Below, in pieces: positions 1 to 10,447 of a DNA stretch of 26,806 nt (positions within the stretch are counted from its first letter, which is position 1; the number at the start of each line of letters is the position of its first letter). The DNA is taken from NCBI RefSeq assembly GCF_000485595.1, contig NW_014577136.1, positions 643,150 through 669,955 on the forward strand, given 5' to 3'. A program made the position numbers and the translations under genes. The notes beneath the pieces were generated by a model. It saw only the letters and a program-made list of their open reading frames with translations. It did no database searches and was not told the DNA's origin. Source of the stretch: Priapulus caudatus (lineage: Eukaryota; Priapulida; Priapulimorpha; Priapulimorphida; Priapulidae).

Positions 1-45
<45 letters not shown>
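1..45. repeat. (TC)n microsatellite
   Basis: Uninterrupted TC dinucleotide run from the left edge of the window; its true length is unknown because it is cut by the edge. Confidence 0.95.
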
Positions 46-47
<2 letters not shown>

Positions 48-94
48 GTAGTACAGTGCCATGCATTGCTTTTCACGCACCCGGCAGTTAGATG

Positions 95-269
95 CGATAT
101 GATATGACTACTAGGCACTTAGGATATGACTACTAGGCACTTAAAAAAAAAAACCCTAACCCTAACCCTAACCCTAACCCTAACCCTAACGCTAACCCTA
201 ACCCTAACCCTAACTCTAAAAAAAAAAAAATTAAATTAAATTAAAGTGCCTAGTAGTCATATCATATCG
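95..269. repeat. Telomere-repeat tract inside an inverted-repeat cassette
   Basis: About eleven CCCTAA units (154-218, with two variant units) are flanked by A-runs and then by perfect 26-nt inverted repeats at 95-120 and 244-269. The inner 22 bases of the left arm are tandemly repeated at 121-142. The symmetry suggests a small mobile or foldback unit that carries a telomere-like core, rather than a chromosome end. The sequence continues as ordinary DNA on both sides. Similar sequence around 67-78 and 288-299 (GCTTTTCACGC) occurs in direct orientation. Confidence 0.85.
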
Positions 270-387
270 CCTCTTTCTGCTGTTTGCGCTTTTCACGCGC
301 AACACTAGCGCCGACCAACGGCATAGAAACGCGTGAAGCATTTCGTTCGACGCCGCAGGAAATTGGGATTTTAAAATTGCCGTGAAA

Positions 388-415
388 GCATGCATGCATG
401 CATGCATGCATGCAT
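388..415. repeat. (GCAT)n microsatellite
   Basis: Seven units of the self-complementary tetranucleotide GCAT. I see no gene nearby; 270-387 and 416-652 hold nothing I can name. Confidence 0.9.
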
Positions 416-652
416 CGATGCGCCGTATGGGTATCGGTGGTTAGTTGCGATAATACTAAAATAGGGTAGTATAGGCTAATTAATGAAATAAAAAAAACAA
501 TGTCATAACTGCTAGAGTTAAAATACGGAGCTTAGGCGTTTGATGGTCTATATTTCACCAATCATGGGCATGTGAAGGCTAAAGTTAAAATTACGATAAC
601 ACAGTGTAATTCGTCGTAAAAAGTCGTAAAAGGTAACCTAATGCAATATAAT

Positions 653-719
653 ATCAGGAGTGAATAATAGAGATATTCTTTTTAATCTAGATATGTAATC
701 TCTATTATTCACTCCTGAT
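653..719. repeat. Perfect 22-bp inverted repeat (hairpin)
   Basis: Arms at 653-674 and 698-719 are exact reverse complements around a 23-nt AT-rich loop. ATAT/ATATTA sequence flanks the arms. It could be a short MITE, a solo foldback or a transcribed hairpin; nothing decides between these. Sequence from 720 to 984 contains no recognisable gene. Confidence 0.8.
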
Positions 720-1391
720 AATATTAGTAGGAGTACATAATATCATATTATAAACTCATAATCTCTATCACGTACTTCGGAGATGACCAATATCAATCAG
801 CTTTCAGCTTATTGGTTTACTACATACCGAATACATTTAGGAACTTGGACCCTATGTATGTCAAATACTGCCGAAAATTTACTTGGCGATCATATTCATG
901 GCGATTACAACCTTCCATCCAGTGCAGGCCAGTGCCGTATAGTGCAGAATTAATATAGTGCAGCCTAAAAAAATTAATGAAATTAATACTAATGACAGAT
1001 CGAGATTAATTATTTGCATACATAAAAATCACTCTTATGATTGAAAAACTGCAAAAACAATTACGGTGACAATGGCATATCTTACTATAATCAACGTTAC
1101 ATGCGTAATTATAATTAGATGACCCTGTTCACTATTTTGTATAAATTACAGGCAATAATTAGTCTCGTTTCATCTCGTTGACTAGACTTCCTTGCAACGC
1201 CATGCCATAATCGTTATAACAATGTGATATAATCATGCAAACGTTTGCAAATATTCAAATTATGTTTAGTAATTATTCATATTTAGTACAAAGATTACAT
1301 TTTATCGCAGGATCCTGGCCGAGGTATTTTTAATAAATTTGTTACAGACATTCGTGTGCGTAAATGATCAATTATATACAATCGGGTCACG

Positions 1392-1600
1392 TTATAAGTG
1401 ACAACTCGTTTCCGTGTACACATCGTCGTATCTCTGCGTAGCGATCTTGGTGTTTGAATCACTGCTGCTGTTACCGTCGGGTGCATAGACAAACTTCGTG
1501 ATAATAGATAAAGAACCGCCTGCCAGGCTGGCGAAAAGTGTAAATATGCCCATAATGATGAAACATATTCCTGAATCTACTCTGTTGTCGTATACGATTC
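1392..1600 (-). CDS. MCT copy A, last coding exon (exon 4)
   Basis: 209-nt exon with acceptor TTTGTTCGTAG and stop TAA at 1394-1392. It encodes the final membrane segment (VDSGICFIIMGIFTLFASLAG) region and a Ser/Asn-rich cytoplasmic tail ending YTETSCHL. It differs from copy B by Ile/Leu and Ile/Asn changes only, which argues against long-standing loss of function. Confidence 0.85.
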
Positions 1601-1895
1601 CTACGAACAAAAAATATGCAAATTAGTGGCATATAAATTCTCGGGTTTACTTATTTATTGCTACTAATTAAGTTTTGCAAATTCGATACTGGGCTGCGCA
1701 ATTAAATCTACAGGAACTGAATTTATTGAAATCTGATTTACAAACCAACCATTGATAGCCAATGTCAGATTTTCAATATGTATTATATTTTGAATAAACA
1801 AAATGGCAGCGATCATTATTTAAATATTTATTTTTAGTAGCCTACATACCCAAACACGAAAAAAAACGAGAATATTATCATTACACCTATAGACC

Positions 1896-2710
1896 GGGAG
1901 CCCAGGGGGTCAGCCTAGCTGGAAAGGAAACCAATTTTCATGCATATAGCAATGATTCGGGTACATACCCATGTAAGGAAATGTAAGTCTGCCGGGCAGC
2001 CGGTCGTGGGTGTGGTCAGTGGGGTCATTTAAATTAAAGGCACCCCAAAATTGAGCTAGATTAGCTGAGAGAGAAACCATGAAACCTATTGGAAAATTTT
2101 CGGCCATGGTCTCAGGTATCAGGAATGGGACACTGCCAGAATAATTCAGTGTGCGGGCGCATCCGCCAGACCTAAAAAAACGCTTACCCAAAATTGAGCT
2201 AGATTTATAGCTGGAATTTGAAACCTTCTTGCACCCATTGGAAAATGTCGCATAGTCTCAGGTATCGTGAATAGCCAATGCCAGAATAATTAAGTGGGTT
2301 GTATCCGCCAGACGCCCCCAACGCCCCCACCCCCAAATTGAGCCTAGATTAGCTTGGAGAGGAACCCTCATGAAACCTTTGAAAAAGCTTCGGCATTGCG
2401 TCCCAGGTATCAGGACATGGACACTGCCCATAATTTTTTAAGTGGTGTGCGCATCCGCCCAGACTCAAAACCGATAACCCCAAATTGCATTAGATTAGTT
2501 GAAGAAGGAAACCTTCTGGCCACCCATTGGAAAATGTGCGCATAGTCTCAGATAGCGTGAATGGCGCTGCCAGAATAATTCAGTGCGTGGTGCCCACCAG
2601 ACCCCCAACTGCCCCACTGCCTATTATCTACTTTGATTAGCTGGCAGAGAAACACGGATCATCCGGTCAGCTTTGCTTCTCTTACTTTTCTTTTCATGTT
2701 ATTATTTGCC
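1896..2710 (+). repeat. Left arm of the foldback element
   Basis: Four to five ~145-bp units, with the AAATTGAGCTAGATT landmark recurring near 2047, 2190, 2335 and 2485. The two unit types alternate (CATGAAACC type and CTTCTGGCACC type), giving a ~290-bp higher-order period. The inner edge is CTTTTCATGTTATTATTTGC near 2700. Confidence 0.8.
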
Positions 2711-3411
2711 AGTATCGTATTAGTAGTAAGTTACGTAATTAGTCTTATGCAGGCCAGAACAGAAGGGGGCAGGTGCGGGCCATTTGGCAATGGCCTACTG
2801 ATTTTGCAGGGGGCTATATTCCACTGTAGACGACTAAGCGGACGGGCCTTTGTACAAGAATATTGATATGTAAGAGAGTCAAGGGGATCATTTAGCACAA
2901 AAATATTAATGTTTAAAGAAGAATCATAAACGATACTACACCGTGTATATAAATCCATAACATAAATATATGTATTTAGCACTGCATTACAATGAAGACA
3001 TAATTTAGTAATAGTCAGGCAGCAGCAGCGCAGCCGCCGCCCGCACCTCACAATGTGACCCGCTTCACTATCACCCCAGCATTCAGTAACACTTTATCCG
3101 CATGCGCTATATATATATACGTCTTTACATAAGTGAATGATCGAAGAAGGCGTACGAGCGACTCACGTTATTTCTTATCAGCCGGTGTATAAACGAATCG
3201 CCACTGTTCTTAATCAGGTCGACTTATAGTAATGGATGTTACGTCTAGCCCGTTATACAATAGACATGCGTACGCCTCACGCGGTAAAGGTTCGTCGTCT
3301 CGGACTGAAATGTGGGCCTGTAACAACTGCCGCAGCGAATATTCGCGCACTATCGAACTATGTGATATGTTCACTTAGTTCGCACTCACTTCTACATCCT
3401 TCCTATATGCG
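2711..3411. other. Foldback interior, no gene recognised
   Basis: Unique sequence between the left arm and the CA-rich core. Short open frames exist but show no known motif or splice context. A short (TA)n run lies near 3109-3118. Confidence 0.4.
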
Positions 3412-3427
3412 CTACACACACACCACA

Positions 3428-3479
<52 letters not shown>

Positions 3480-3919
3480 ACACACACACACACACACAAC
3501 ACACCATCACACGCACGCCACGCACGCGCGCACTGCACGTACGCACGCACGCACCACACACCAACGCGACACACTGCACACGCCACACGCACACGCACAC
3601 GCACACGCACACGCACACGCACACGCCACACGCACACGCACCTCACACGCACACGCACACGCGCGCACACGCACACACGCCACACACACACACACACGAC
3701 ACACGCACACATCTCTCTCTCTCACACACACACACACACCACGCCCAGCTACGCACAGAGAGAGAGAGCAGAGAGAGAGAGAGGAGAGAGGAGGAGATTG
3801 AGAGACGAGAGAGAGAGAGAGAGAGAGATAGAGAGAGACACACACCAACCATACACACGCGCGCGCACACACACACGCCCCCCCCCACCACACACACACA
3901 CACACACACACACAACACA

Positions 3920-3965
<46 letters not shown>
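3412..3965. repeat. Compound (CA)n / (CACG)n / (GA)n microsatellite
   Basis: CA run 3412-3500, degenerate CACG-type repeats to about 3720, GA-rich tract about 3757-3840, then CA again to 3965. Long open frames across it encode only Thr-His or Cys-Val repeats and are not genes. Confidence 0.95.
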
Positions 3966-3967
<2 letters not shown>

Positions 3968-4789
3968 CACTGGCCAAGCGGCGTTGACTGTGCCTTGCTC
4001 CCACCGTTCGTCGAACCTAGAGATGAAGTGTACGGGACGGACACGTATGTTACCGCCGTGTGGACACTGTGCCTGGACAGCAATTCTCATGTAGACGTGT
4101 TATTCACCAACCGATTTGGGTGTCTTGAAGGACAACCTATTTGAGCCAACATGTTGAACGGTCCGGCCGTACCAGAGAGCTTATTTAAATGTCAATAACA
4201 ACCCAGAAAACATGCGAGGTTCGAAGGTGACGAGAACATATCCGAGTTGGAAGTACTGAGCGATTTCGATGTGAAACATGGAGTGTTGAGACTCTGATGT
4301 GGAGGGTGGAAGAACTTCTTGGCAGGAAAAAATAAATTTTAGTAGAATGCTACGGTCCAAAGTTTGGTCTATATACAGCTCGATATCGCAAACATGGTGA
4401 GCACCTTTAATTGAGACACTGTATTATTTATTTTTTCACTTTTTTCTGGGGGTCTGCAAGCTGGTAAAGTTAAGAAATCAATATGATAAATGACATAAAA
4501 ATATTGGTTGGAACTAAATTTTGATAGGTGATTATAAATGATTTGTGATATATCTGACACTGGAATGTAAATGAAGATAAAAAAATATCTGTAATTACTG
4601 CATTGCTAAATTGCGGACGCAATAACCGATTTGAATTCGTCAATTATTGTCTTCATTTTATAGAAATACAAATACCTGTGTTAATACCTTGGATGATGAC
4701 CTTGTGAGTAATATTTTTATTTTTATTATTTGCCGTATGGCTCGATGAGAGAAAGTTCGGATTTTCTTGTCCGCATGATTTTGAAGACA
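3966..4789. other. Foldback interior, no gene recognised
   Basis: AT-leaning unique sequence with no convincing coding frame, RNA gene or repeat. Confidence 0.4.
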
Positions 4790-4841
4790 CTTCTTCTTTT
4801 TCTTCCTTCGAGTTATTTAGTCCCACTCAAGTGGGGTCGCC
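4790..4841 (-). mobile_element. Possible non-LTR retroelement 3' tail
   Basis: On the minus strand a motif GGCGACCCCACTTGAGTGGG runs into AAATAACTCGAAGG and an (AAG)-rich tail. This resembles 3' ends of some invertebrate LINE/SINE families ending in short tandem repeats. No coding part is present, so the call rests on the tail alone. Confidence 0.3.
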
Positions 4842-4991
4842 TGCAGTGGGACTATTACTGTATATATAACCACTTATGTATACACTGTATATAAACATGA
4901 AAGTTGTGAGAAGAAGTCTTTGATATAGGAATAATGTGTTTCATCAAATCAATGTGTTCTCACATTCGAGATTTGTTGGAAGACTTCTATT

Positions 4992-5976
4992 CGTAAATGA
5001 ACAACATGAAAAGAAAGGTCAGAGAAACCGCAAGCTGACGATGGCATCAGTGGTTTGCCTCTCAGTCTAATCTACTTCTGAGCTAATCTATCTAAATAAG
5101 GAAGCCCGGTGGGCGCAGTTTGGGCGGTCTGCTGTGGGCACACCAACCACGAATTATTCTGGCAGTGGCCATTCCAGATACCTGGACTTTGCGAACATTT
5201 TCAGTGGCGTCCAAAAGTTTCCTTTCCAGCTAATCTACCTTCAATTTGGGGGTGAGGCGTTTTGCATACACCCGCCCCACTGAATAATTTCTGGCAGTGG
5301 CCATTCACGATACTTGAAGACTATTCGCCGACATTTTCCAATGGGTGCCAGAGCTTCCTTTCCAGCCTAATCCTAGGCCTCATTTTTGCGGTATCGCGTT
5401 TTGAATGTACTGGCGGAGTGCGCCCACTACTAAAAAAATTATGGCAGTGTCCAATTCCTTGGTACCTGGACCAGTCCGAGACATCTTTCAATGAGTTTCA
5501 TGAGGTCCTCTCCAGCTAATCTAGCTCAATTTTCGGGGTTGCGAGCAGTTGGGGGCTCTGCGGCATACACCACCCACTGAAATTATTCTCGTCAGTGCCA
5601 TCACGATACCTGCAGACTTGCCGAATATTTCACAATGGGCTGCCAGAAGGTTTCCTTCCAGCTAATCAAGCTCAATTTTGGGTAACGGCTTATTTTAGGT
5701 TGGCGGCATGCGCCCACCACTGAATTATTCTGGCAGTGTCCATTCCTGATAACTGCGGACCATGCCGAACATTTCCAGTAGTTTTATGGGTTTCCTCTCC
5801 AGCCTAATCTAGCTCAATTTTGCCGGGTGCCTTTCAAATGACCCACTGACCACACCCACCACGCTGCCGGCCCCAGACAACATTCCTTACATGGGTATGT
5901 ACTATGTTACCCGAATCATTTGCTATATGCAGAAAAAATTGGTTTCTTTCCAGCTAGGCTGACCCTCTGGGCTCCT
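4992..5976 (-). repeat. Right arm of the foldback element
   Basis: Reverse-complement counterpart of 1896-2710 with about one extra subrepeat. It reads from 5976 inward in the same order of unit types. Many one-base indels separate the arms. Confidence 0.8.
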
Positions 5977-6096
5977 GCACTACTACGGCCTTCTATGATA
6001 TTATGTGTAAATACTTAAGCAATGATATTTTAAGTAGGTTCCTTTGCCCCTTCATGCTGAGGAAGTTTAAGATAAATGACGCTTCTCCTGATTTAC

Positions 6097-7019
6097 CTAA
6101 TAGAAGGGTGCCAAGGAACGAAGTCGGGGCCTACAGAGAATGACACAGTAAATAGCGTCTGGAATTTGTCCTGGCACGATATCTTGCATCATCACAATTA
6201 TTGAGCAAAGGGCAGCCGCCATGAGGATGCCAACAAAGCAAGCTCCAGAAAGAAAAAGTTCATTACCCTTATTGGTTGCCACCCAATCTTGCCAGTCCTG
6301 GGCAGCATTGCAGTATGCAGAACCCAATCTGCCCGCCGTATAATCTTCCATATATGCCTACGTACCACCAACAAAATGTTGCAGCACACTAGGCTCACCT
6401 AACTGAGTGTCTCCATGCCCCGTATAAGCCTAAACAGAGAATGCTCGTTCAATTCGATGCTCCAGCAGCTTCAATACTCTAATTATTACGGCAGATACCA
6501 ATGCTGTATGTTGAAAAATCCAGGCAATGCAAGACCATACACCAGCAAAAATATCCACACTCTGAGCGCTCTTTTAATACTGCCCAGGCAAATCAGACAA
6601 GAGTCGTGTTGTGGACTAAGAGTCTGAGTTTACGTCTTGGGTACTCGTATCTGTCGCGCGTCAGCGAATATAGCTATGTTAATTTCACGTTGTTCTGAGC
6701 TGAGTGCCATTTGCTGAGCCATCGACGAGCTCACGTACTACACTGAGCGCGTTTTCTTCGACGTAGGACACTTCCCTGCTTTTTTTGCCGTAATGGCCTG
6801 AAGAGCGAAGCGCAAAACACTGTATTGAACACCATAGCACCGTTTATAAGGCATGCTCCTGTGTAGGTGTATTCCTCACCAAAACTTGTACAACGAGAGC
6901 GCAGAATAGCACCACACAGCTCCGGTGAATAGCAGACCAGAAGCCCAATCCAGCCTCTTACAGAAGTATTCGTTTACAGCAGCATTATTGCTGCAGATAA
7001 TTAGGATTCCTGATCGATA
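6097..7019 (-). pseudogene. MCT copy A, exon 3 equivalent with multiple frameshifts
   Basis: Aligns along its whole length to copy B exon 3 (13275-14186), but with scattered single-base indels. Islands such as GNELFL and VMMQDIV survive in shifting frames. The donor (TTAG|GTAAAT) is retained; the acceptor lacks a base. Substitutions are modest compared with indels, which is more typical of uncorrected long reads than of neutral decay. Confidence 0.7.
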
Positions 7020-7434
7020 CTGAAGAGTAAATGTAGCATGTATAATTTGAAACGATTTTAAACGTTTCTCATTGATATCACATCCACCATCCCGTCCGGA
7101 TTATGTGATTTACATTCACAATAATTTTGTTCGGCATCTAACAGCATGTGTGGCCTGTTCTCGTATAGTCAATTCAGCCCCGACCCGTAATGACCAGCCA
7201 GCACAATAACTATGCTACACGCAGAACGCCCCGCCCCCCTTCCCCCTCCTCCTCGTGCAAGAATGTATATCCATTTACTATTGTTCTATAGTTCTATAGT
7301 TCTATATGTTCCTAGTCGAGGGAAGTTGGAAATATTTGCCTGAAACATCTTTCTCTATCGAAAGAACACGGAAAGTTCAAAATTTCATCAATTCATCAAT
7401 TATTTAATTAAATGTCGATAATGTTGACAACAAC

Positions 7435-7628
7435 TTAACAACAACACAGCAGAAGCAGCAGCAGCACCACCACCACCCACCACCACCACCATCGCCACGC
7501 CACCGCCACCGCCACCGCCACGCCACCGCCACCGCCACCGCCGCTACCAGCGCCCCCCCACACCACCACCATGCACACCACCACACCACACCAACACCAA
7601 CACCAACACCACCACCACCACCACCACC

Positions 7629-7679
<51 letters not shown>

Positions 7680-7735
7680 AACAACAACAACATTAACAGC
7701 AGCAACAACAACAACAACAACAACAACAATAACAA
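7435..7735. repeat. (CAN)n trinucleotide array in MCT copy A intron 2
   Basis: CAC, CGC and CAA/AAC triplet blocks. The shorter equivalent in copy B is at 14588-14735, so the array has changed length since duplication. Open frames through it are low-complexity artefacts. Confidence 0.9.
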
Positions 7736-7879
7736 CATGGGCGATTACAATTGCAATCATGGAAACCATCGGTATTTGACCAAAGAAAATTGTGAGGGAA
7801 AACATCCATCTGTCAGAATATTTTCAGCGCTTTATTTCCTTCCTTCCCTATACATAGGTACGCATTGTACATAGCTTAC

Positions 7880-8023
7880 CATTAAGCACTCCAAATGAAA
7901 GATAGAGCATAGGAAGATTCGCTGACACGTAGCCGAGCGATATGCCTATTGCTGACAAAAAGCCACCGGCGACAGCTACCGGTCGACAGCCCCACTTTGT
8001 GATCATCATGCTACCGATGGGCC
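7880..8023 (-). CDS. MCT copy A, coding exon 2
   Basis: 144-nt phase 1-1 exon with acceptor GTAATGTAG and donor GTAAGC. It completes the Gly-Pro junction after exon 1 and encodes the next two membrane segments. The only residue difference from copy B that I see is Trp for Cys in K(W/C)GCR. Confidence 0.85.
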
Positions 8024-8174
8024 CTACATTACACAAACATTATATCGTTATTAATCTTACTATGTATTTTAAAAATAACCTTTCTTAAAATGTTGTAATC
8101 AAAATACATATTGGATAATGCGCTATGCTGCATACTCTAGGCAATAGGCTGGAAACTATATAACTCGAACCTAC

Positions 8175-8397
8175 CAAGAACGAACGATAGAGCGATGTTG
8201 ACGCCTTGTATAGCGGAGGTCTGCGACACATCACTGCCGATTCTGTCCATGATGTCGAGCATGTAGATTCCAAACGTCTTTTGTTGTCCCCATGTGAATG
8301 CCATATTTACGGAAGCACCGAAGATGACCATCCACCCCCATCCTCCGTCCGGGGCTGCGGATTTCGTTTCATTTTCTTGTTCTTTTCCAGTAGACAT
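8175..8397 (-). CDS. MCT copy A, coding exon 1
   Basis: Starts at an ATG in the context GGCATGT and encodes residues 1-74 plus one base. It carries the conserved SLC16 motif D-G-G-W-G-W at residues 17-22 and the first membrane segment. The donor follows 8175 (G|GTAGGT). Identical to copy B except at the last few residues (SFVL against SLVF). Confidence 0.85.
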
Positions 8398-8630
8398 GCC
8401 AACTAGTGTATGCGTGTCTGTCGATTAACTGTATTGAGCTGACCAACCTGATCCAAATAATCAATGAGCAATATTTATCGAGGATGTTCCATATAGATAT
8501 AGGTATAGACACAGATATAGATATAGACAGGGCCGGATTGGCGATCGGGAGCACCGGGAGTTTTCCCATTGACCTGGACTGGTAAGTGGCCTGCCAAATT
8601 AAAAAAAAAAATATCTGGGGCCTGCAGGCC

Positions 8631-8650
8631 ATATATATATATATATATAT
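8631..8650. repeat. (AT)n microsatellite
   Basis: AT dinucleotide run inside the outer hAT-like element. Confidence 0.9.
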
Positions 8651-8904
8651 TTGTATGTACATCCAAATGATTATTACATTAGTTTCTTATTATTTAATAA
8701 TTATCGGTTAAATGTTAGTCCTTGAGTCGTTTCCCTCCTTAATGATATGTATCTTTGTTTTATTTGAGGTTCATAACAGTATATTGAACTAAGAAGTTAT
8801 TGGCTCATTAGTTTGTGATTCACATGCACTGGAATTCACCAGAATGCATAGAATAAAGTTTTTGTAACAAAAATTTTCCTTGTGGGGGAGTCCCGGGACC
8901 CCCA

Positions 8905-9401
8905 CAGTGGCGGATTCAGGGGGGGGGGTGGATTGGGGGGCTAGCCACCCCCCTCTGTTAGACTAACAATATTTGTACACCTATACCAATTAATTATTGC
9001 CAAGTATAATAGTCGCGCAGCTGTACAAAACGGCACTGATGCATGGGTTAAATTATGTAATTGAGTGTTAATTGTTAAAGCAGGTTATATATAACCCGTT
9101 TGCAGCCTTTTTTCACAATTCCAAGAAAGAGTTTTGGCTGTCGCCCTCATCCCAGCGGTGGTCACCCACTACATATTTAATAATGCCCCCCCCCCTTGTA
9201 CATCAATCAATGCCGCGCTGCAAGCGCAAGAATTGTTCTACTAAAAAGAGAATTGTCGTAGTCAGAATGATGGCTGTACATGTACTCAAAAGTGCCTCAA
9301 ACACCATCTCCTGCTATCTACATTTTCAAAATGTTCTGGGGGAGGGCCCCCACACCCCCGACTATTTTCAGCCCGTCCTTGAAATCCTGGAACCGCCACT
9401 G
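8905..9401. mobile_element. Nested hAT-like MITE (inner element)
   Basis: Ends CAGTGGCGGATTCAGG (8905) and, reversed, CAGTGGCGGTTCCAGG (9401) match at 14 of 16 positions. CCCCCA is present on both sides (8899-8904 and 9402-9407). Sub-terminal G/C homopolymers are typical of this MITE type. The open frames inside have no transposase similarity. Confidence 0.65.
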
Positions 9402-9731
9402 CCCCCAGTCCCCCCGTTTAAAAAGTGGCCTGACTGGGGCTATATTTCGCGCTATATTTCCCGGCTTGAATGATTTTCCCAGTCCGGCCCTGGATATAAA
9501 TTTAGATATTCCATTGTGATATGGCAATGATATTAAAAATGGACATAGGAACAAGTTCAATATTATAGCGGCCTCATTCCCTATTCACACGTACTACTCT
9601 CGGTATTAAAGAATCGACTCATACTTAAGTTTATCGTTTAAATAAGTTGTTAGTTTAGTATGCATTTTAAACTATATTACTTACCACTATATGACTAAAT
9701 ATATATATATACTTTCTATACTAGAAATCCT

Positions 9732-9812
9732 AGACGTTATGTAACGGTTTGGAAGCGTTATGTAATCGTATGTAAATGTGTAGGCGTAACGTAAATGTAG
9801 GCGTTATGTAAC
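9732..9812. repeat. Short GCGTTATGTAACG-type repeats
   Basis: Several imperfect copies of a GTTATGTAACG-like motif, itself partly palindromic (GTTA...TAAC), in the 5' flank of MCT copy A. Not seen at the equivalent place in copy B. Confidence 0.5.
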
Positions 9813-10050
9813 GCTAAGACGGTACAGTAGGTATTTTTACCTGTGGGTTTGTTCTCTAGACAAGGGCGAAGTCCCTGCTCATATAATTATTTGCACGCGG
9901 ACTACATAGCCTAGCATGGAATATTACTAGCTCAACCCACTACTTTAATCATTGTGTACATAACTTTATAGATAGCTCGTACCCGGCCTTATTAGTCGAT
10001 TTAAGGCGTTACCTTTTAGGCGCCAACTTGCAACATGCGGTTACGCATTA

Positions 10051-10447
10051 TTACGTGTGACTACGTGTGATCACGTGTGGCTACGTGTGACTCCGTGTGA
10101 TTACGTGTGACTACGTGTGATTACGTGTGACTACGTGTGATTACGTGTGGCTACGTGTGACTACGTGTGATTACGTGTGACTACGTGTGATTACGTGTGA
10201 CTACGTGTAGCTACGTGTGATTACGTGTGACTACGTGTGATTACGTGTGACTACGTGTGACTACGTGTGATTACGTGTGACTATACGTGTGATTACGTGT
10301 GACTACGTGTGATTACGTGCGACTTCGAATGATTACGTGTGACTTCGTATATGATTACGTGTGACTTAAACTGACTTCGTGTGATTACGTGTGACTTTGT
10401 ATGATTACGTGTTACTACGTGTGATTACGTGTGACTACGTGTGAGAT
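10051..10447. repeat. 10/20-bp minisatellite with ACGTG cores, 5' flank of MCT copy A
   Basis: Alternating decamers TGATTACGTG and TGACTACGTG give about 33 ACGTG cores spaced mostly exactly 10 bp. The array lies 1.65-2.05 kb upstream of the copy A start codon. It degrades near 10320-10400, where TTCG variants appear. ACGTG is the core of hypoxia-response and related bHLH-PAS sites. Whether any protein binds here is unknown. Confidence 0.9.

Larger units (their letters stand above)
1896..5976. mobile_element. Foldback-type element with long, internally repeated inverted arms
   Basis: Inverted arms at about 1896-2710 and 4992-5976 both begin (outside in) GGAGCCCAG then GGGTCAGCC. They consist of ~145-bp subrepeats of two alternating types. 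Landmarks in each are AAATTGAGCTAGATTAGCTGG, CACCCATTGGAAAATG, CTCAGGTATC and CAGAATAATTCAGTGG. Copy B of the duplication lacks the element (empty site near 13151-13160), so its limits are defined on both sides. The 2.3-kb interior has no credible coding sequence, so it looks non-autonomous. Long inverted arms of tandem subrepeats are the architecture of foldback elements of flies and TU elements of sea urchins; the family here is not identified. Target duplication is unclear because the flanks are indel-rich. Confidence 0.75.
1392..8397 (-). pseudogene. Monocarboxylate transporter (SLC16 family), copy A, exon 3 disrupted
   Basis: Homologue of the complete MCT gene at 12703-15403. Exons on the minus strand: 8397-8175 (223 nt), 8023-7880 (144 nt), about 7019-6097 (923 nt against 912 in copy B) and 1600-1392 (209 nt). 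Exons 1, 2 and 4 keep length, phase 1 and splice sites, including the PDGGWGW motif. Exon 3 has many 1-nt insertions and deletions that destroy the frame, starting at its acceptor, where a G is lost. Intron 3 is about 4.5 kb instead of 363 bp because of an inserted foldback element. Either exon 3 is truly decayed, or the stretch is error-rich gap-filling sequence and the gene is intact. Intact neighbouring exons and the homopolymer-type indels favour the second reading, so the pseudogene label is provisional. Confidence 0.6.
8528..9492. mobile_element. hAT-like MITE (outer element)
   Basis: Ends are CAGGGCCGGATTGG at 8528 and, reversed, CAGGGCCGGACTGG at 9492. The flanking octamers GATATAGA (8520-8527) and GATATAAA (9493-9500) form an 8-bp target duplication with one mismatch, as expected of hAT elements. 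Copy B lacks the insertion. No transposase is encoded. A second element is nested inside. Confidence 0.75.

Noticed and set aside
95-269. True chromosome end
   Set aside because: Only about eleven repeats, inverted flanks, and ordinary sequence on both sides.
3236-4144. Long Thr/His-rich open frame (about 300 codons) and Cys/Val frames opposite
   Set aside because: Produced by the CA/GA microsatellite; no start context, domain or splice support.
7404-7805. Gly/Val-rich open frames on the minus strand
   Set aside because: Translation of the trinucleotide array in an MCT intron; the array differs in length between copies.
9072-9473. 133-codon open frame as a transposase
   Set aside because: Covers G/C homopolymers and both MITE ends; no hAT or other motif.
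10051-10447. CRISPR array
   Set aside because: Pure tandem decamers without unique spacers in a eukaryotic context.
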